Shown piece by piece: positions 6,416 to 8,852 of a DNA stretch of 8,852 nucleotides (positions are counted from its first letter, which is position 1; each line of letters starts with the position of its first letter). Source of the DNA: Vulcanimicrobiia bacterium (GTDB taxonomy: Bacteria > Vulcanimicrobiota > Vulcanimicrobiia > Vulcanimicrobiales > Vulcanimicrobiaceae); NCBI GenBank assembly GCA_025451135.1, contig JANWKW010000181.1:1-8852 (forward strand), in the 5' to 3' direction. The notes beneath the pieces were generated by a model that was given only the letters and a program-made list of their open reading frames with translations, ran no database searches and was not told the DNA's origin. Position numbers and translations under genes: made by a program.

Positions 6416-6900
6416 TGGGAAGCGGCCGCCCCGAACCCGGAGGCGGAATCGTATTGCACGTGGCGATTCGTCGTGTTCGGCGCGAATTTGGCCAACGTAG
6501 CCGGATCGTGGCTCCCGGGACACACGATCGTGTAGCTGGCGTCGCCCGCGCCGGGATTGCGCGTCGTGTACTCGTAGTACGCTTGCGGACCGGCCACCGG
6601 ATCGACCGGTACCTGCTTCACGTACGGTAGGAGGTTGGGATCGCTCCCGTCGAGCGGCTGGTTGGATGCCGTCGGATAACGGTCGTTATCGGCCTGATAG
6701 AGTTCGAGCGCCGTCGCGATCTCCTTGAGGTTCATCATGCAGGATGCGGTCTGCGCTTGCGCGCGCGCCCTGACGAAGTTCGGCACGAGTATCAGCACCA
6801 GCATGGCGATGATCGCAACGACGATCATCATCTCGACGAGCGTGAATCCCCGCTGCACGGACCTGCGGCGTTCGAGTGTGGAAACTCTCACGTCGACCAT
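6412..6900 (-). CDS. Type IV prepilin / GspG-like pseudopilin
   Basis: The 162-residue precursor carries a textbook class III leader: a basic 18-residue leader ending ERRRSVQRG, cleavage after Gly18, then FTLVEMMIVVAIIAMLVLIL (19-38) with the conserved Glu at mature position 5. The rest shows the GspG-like course of an extended helix (NLKEIATALELYQADNDRYP, 57-76), then LPYVKQVPVDP (91-101), a YYEY strand and a YTIVCPGSHDP turn (123-133). It may be the main pilin, a ComGC-like pilin or a major pseudopilin. Cys54 and Cys127 (36 and 109 after cleavage) could form one disulfide. The peptidase three genes downstream is the likely processing enzyme. The ATG at 6900 overlaps the sigma-factor stop by one base (TGATG), with GGGT upstream. 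It is the only prepilin in the window. Confidence 0.94.
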   Translation of the reverse strand: MVDVRVSTLERRRSVQRGFTLVEMMIVVAIIAMLVLILVPNFVRARAQAQTASCMMNLKEIATALELYQADNDRYPTASNQPLDGSDPNLLPYVKQVPVDPVAGPQAYYEYTTRNPGAGDASYTIVCPGSHDPATLAKFAPNTTNRHVQYDSASGFGAAASQ

Positions 6901-7619
6901 CAGTACCCGCGCCGCGGAGCGTTCGAGACACAGAGCGGCCCGAGTTTCTCGATCGCGGCGCGGCGGACGCGGCTGATGTGACGCGCGGAGTAGCCGAGCC
7001 GGCGCGCGATCTCCGCCACGCTGCGATCCGCTCCCACGATCTCCAGGACGATACTGCGCTCCAGCGGCGACAGCGTCGCCAATGCGCCCTCGACCGTGAT
7101 CCGGTCGTCCTCGTCGTCGATGGTATAGTACGCGGATGCGGCGGCGTCCACCGGCAGCGCGTCGAGCGAATCGATGCGCGAGCGGCGCCGGAACTCCGTC
7201 AATTCGACCAATGTCGCCTCGTCGACCCGCAGGAACGCGGCGACCTCGACGTCGCTCGGATCTCTACCGATATCCGCACGAAGACGCTCCGTCGCGTCGC
7301 GCCAGCGACGTTCGAGCGCGAGGAGCCGCCGCGGCGGCCGGACCATCCGCTCCGCGTCCCGCACGTAGTGCGAGAGCTCCCCCTGGATCATGATCCAGGC
7401 GTAGGCTTCGAACGGCGTGCCGGTCTCCTCCCTGTAGCGGTCGACGGCCTTGATCAGCCCGACCGCCGCCGTCTGTTCGAAATCGGCGCGATCGTCGACC
7501 GCGCGCGAATACTTCCTAGCGCCTCGCCGGCACAGGTACCGGTAGCGATGCACGATATCGTCGCGCCTGGATCGTTCGCGACACTCCGACCATTGTCCGA
7601 CATCTCCACGTTCCGTCAT
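6900..7619 (-). CDS. Sigma-70 family factor, group 3-like, inside the pilus operon
   Basis: This 239-residue protein has the domain set of flagellar/stress/sporulation-type sigma factors (FliA, SigB, SigF). Region 2 is at about 24-90, including DFEQTAAVGLIKAVDRY (46-62) and the -10-binding FEAYAWIMIQGELSHYVRD (70-88). Region 3 starts with VRPPRR (93-98) and runs to about 145. Region 4 is at about 178-226, with LSPLERSIVLEI (183-194) and a helix-turn-helix SVAEIARRLGYSARHISRVR (200-219). No region 1.1 is present, and an ECF factor would lack region 3. It should direct RNA polymerase to a specific promoter set, perhaps the pilus or competence regulon. The ATG at 7619 has GGGAG six bases upstream and overlaps the pilC stop as ATGA. 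The longer frame upstream lies antisense-like in pilC. No anti-sigma gene is visible. Confidence 0.92.
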   Translation of the reverse strand: MTERGDVGQWSECRERSRRDDIVHRYRYLCRRGARKYSRAVDDRADFEQTAAVGLIKAVDRYREETGTPFEAYAWIMIQGELSHYVRDAERMVRPPRRLLALERRWRDATERLRADIGRDPSDVEVAAFLRVDEATLVELTEFRRRSRIDSLDALPVDAAASAYYTIDDEDDRITVEGALATLSPLERSIVLEIVGADRSVAEIARRLGYSARHISRVRRAAIEKLGPLCVSNAPRRGY

Positions 7620-8836
7620 GAAATGCTCCCTATCGTCGAATACAGCGGCATGAGGACGGCGGCGACGATCGCTGCGATCGCTCCGCCCAGGAACACGATG
7701 AGAAGGGGTTCGATGACCGCCGCGAGCGACGCGGTCGCGGAGCGGACCTCCGCTTCGAGGTGCTCCGCGCCGCGCAGCAGCATCGCGTCCAGCGTTCCGC
7801 TCTCCTCGCCGGCGCGGATCAAACCGACGACGAGAGGATCGAACAGCTCGCTGGCCGCGAACGCCGGCGCGACGTGCTGCCCGAGGGCGACCGCCTCGCC
7901 GACCGCGTCGAAGACGGCACGCAACCGGCGGCTCGACGTCATCGATGCCGCCGCCGACAGCGCGACCGGCATCGGGACGCCGCACTGCAAGGTCGTCCCG
8001 AGCGTTCGCGAGCAGGCGGCTACCGAAGCCTTACGCGACATCGTCCCGAGGACCGGAAATCCGAAGCGGACGCGGTCCCACGCGGCGGATCCGCGCGTGG
8101 TCCGCGCGAACGACCATGCCGCACCGGCCGCGAGGGCCGCCGCAGACCCGCATCCGAGCAGCCAGTCAGGCTCCCTCATGGCCGTCGCGATCGCGAACAA
8201 GAATGCCGTCGCGGGCGGAAGCGGCGCGCCGAAGCCTCGCAGCATCGACGCCATCTCGGGTATCACGGCGACGACCAGGAATCCGACGAGCGCGCAGGCG
8301 ATGGCGGCGACCGTTGCGGGATAGATCAAGGCGCCTGCGATCTGACGACGGAGCGCGACGCCTCGCTCCAGCAGGTCGGCGATTCGTCCCAGCGTCCCGT
8401 CGAGGGCACCGCTCAGTTCGCCCGCGAAGACCAGCGCGGACACGATCTCCGAGAACTCGCGGGGGTGACGCCGCAATGCGTCGCTCAGCCGCACGCCCCG
8501 TTCGATCTCCGCGCATACGCCGCTCAGCGCCGAGCGGAAACGCGCGTCGCGACACTGTTCTCCGACGATCTCGAGCGAACGCCGGATCCCTACGCCGGCG
8601 CCGACCAGCGTCGCAAGGCACCGGAAGATCGCCGCGCGCGTCGCGGCGCTCGATCGATTGAAGCCGCGGAGCGACGAGAGCGCTCCGCGAGCGCTTTCGG
8701 CACGTGCGAGCGCCGTCACCGACAGCGCTCTGGCGGCCAGCGCATCGAGCGCCTCGACGCGACTGGCCGCCGCGACCGTTCCCGCGACGAACGCGCCGGC
8801 CCGGCTGCGCGCCTCGTAGGCGAAGACGTCCGTCAT
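7616..8836 (-). CDS. pilC: Inner-membrane platform protein, PilC/GspF family
   Basis: The 406-residue product is the full length of the family that forms the membrane platform on which pilin subunits are added or removed. The N-terminal VFAYEARSRAGAFVAGTVAA (4-23) matches the usual start. Two GspF domains follow, about 66-195 and 268-398. The first has LVFAGELSGALDGTLGRIAD (135-154), then RRQIAGALIYPATVAAIA (163-180) entering a transmembrane helix. The second has LIRAGEESGTLDAMLLRGAE (339-358), then EAEVRSATASLAAVIEPLLI (361-380) and a final helix ending PLYSTIGSIS. Three transmembrane segments are expected, near 170-193, 208-243 and 372-396. The ATG at 8836 overlaps a TGA in the frame of a possible upstream gene (ATGA). 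It normally works with a PilB/GspE-type ATPase, which is not in this window. Confidence 0.95.
   Translation of the reverse strand: MTDVFAYEARSRAGAFVAGTVAAASRVEALDALAARALSVTALARAESARGALSSLRGFNRSSAATRAAIFRCLATLVGAGVGIRRSLEIVGEQCRDARFRSALSGVCAEIERGVRLSDALRRHPREFSEIVSALVFAGELSGALDGTLGRIADLLERGVALRRQIAGALIYPATVAAIACALVGFLVVAVIPEMASMLRGFGAPLPPATAFLFAIATAMREPDWLLGCGSAAALAAGAAWSFARTTRGSAAWDRVRFGFPVLGTMSRKASVAACSRTLGTTLQCGVPMPVALSAAASMTSSRRLRAVFDAVGEAVALGQHVAPAFAASELFDPLVVGLIRAGEESGTLDAMLLRGAEHLEAEVRSATASLAAVIEPLLIVFLGGAIAAIVAAVLMPLYSTIGSIS
7626..7630 (-). promoter_or_regulatory. Shine-Dalgarno site of the sigma-factor gene
   Basis: The minus strand reads GGGAG six bases before the ATG at 7619. It lies within the last codons of pilC and sets the start of the sigma factor. 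Confidence 0.6.
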
Positions 8837-8852
8837 GCGATCGGCGCGCGTC
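8833..8852 (-). CDS. Possible last codons of an upstream operon gene
   Basis: Reading the minus strand into the pilC start gives Arg-Ala-Pro-Ile-Ala and a TGA at 8835-8833, which overlaps the pilC ATG as ATGA. Every downstream junction in the operon has this kind of close contact, so a further gene ending here is likely. A PilB/PilT-type ATPase would be the usual neighbour. Only five complete codons are visible, so nothing about the product can be read. Confidence 0.35.

Larger units (their letters stand above)
876..8852 (-). other. Type IV pilus / type II secretion-like operon, right part beyond the window
   Basis: Eleven minus-strand genes follow one another with almost no intergenic base. 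Stop/start junctions are ATGA at 8836, 7619 and 4738; GTGA at 6415, 5780, 5337, 3788 and 2249; TGATG at 6902-6898; TAGTG at 3242-3238; and ATGA or a 2-nt gap near 2677-2671. The 8836 junction is with a possible gene that runs off the right edge. This predicts a single mRNA with translational coupling and leaves no room for internal promoters outside coding sequence. No terminator is visible at the distal end, where the operon meets the convergent DJ-1/PfpI gene stop to stop. The operon start and the expected ATPase genes would lie beyond the right edge. Confidence 0.85.

Noticed and set aside
7620..7985. N-terminal extension of the sigma factor by 122 codons.
   Set aside because: The extra residues are Arg-rich and lie inside pilC in another frame; the ATG at 7619 has GGGAG at the right distance and begins just before region 2.
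6876..8324. A 482-codon open frame on the plus strand opposite the sigma factor and pilC.
   Set aside because: Low-complexity Arg/Ala-rich translation with no domain; the minus strand here encodes two confident proteins.
1..8852. CRISPR arrays, tRNA or rRNA genes, insertion sequences and direct repeats.
   Set aside because: On reading the window I saw no regularly spaced repeats, no tRNA-like arms with CCA or TTCRA segments, no transposase motifs and no flanking inverted repeats.

Overview
The window is high-GC DNA with very dense coding. Almost all of it is one minus-strand operon for a type IV pilus or type II secretion-like machine. The secretin and the PilM/N/O/P-type alignment proteins point to an organism with an outer membrane. 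The arginine/alanine-rich proteins, frequent GTG starts and mixture of PilMNOPQ-like and GspG-like parts suggest a deep-branching high-GC lineage such as Eremiobacterota (WPS-2). That placement is a low-confidence inference from gene style, because no marker gene is present.

Layout, left to right. At 1-167 (minus) is the start of an exported protein cut by the window edge, with a Shine-Dalgarno site and a sigma70-like promoter (224-252). At 331-879 (plus) is a DJ-1/PfpI-family protein. From 876 to the right edge lies the operon. In its direction of transcription (right to left) it holds: the possible last codons of an upstream gene; pilC/gspF (inner-membrane platform); a sigma-70 family group 3-like factor; a GspG-like prepilin; a CcdA/DsbD-like membrane thiol-redox protein; a small membrane-anchored TPR protein; a short prepilin peptidase (pilD type); pilM; pilN; pilO; a PilP/GspC-like protein; and a secretin (pilQ type). 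The secretin and DJ-1 genes converge and their stop codons share a CTAG.

Every junction inside the operon is tight. Seven are ATGA or GTGA stop/start overlaps, and two are one-base overlaps (TGATG, TAGTG). The tenth, pilO/pilP, is either ATGA or a 2-nt gap depending on the start chosen. The set is therefore probably made as one transcript with coupled translation. The parts form a nearly complete envelope-spanning apparatus: prepilin and its peptidase, platform, cytoplasmic PilM ring, PilN/O/P bridge and secretin. The PilB/PilT-type ATPases are not in the window and may lie just to the right.

The unusual content is what lies between the structural genes: a dedicated sigma factor, a thiol-redox membrane protein and a TPR protein. 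The prepilin peptidase also lacks the usual N-terminal zinc/methyltransferase region. The hypothesis I consider most worth testing is a pilus system that carries its own transcription factor and a disulfide-handling step for its pilin.
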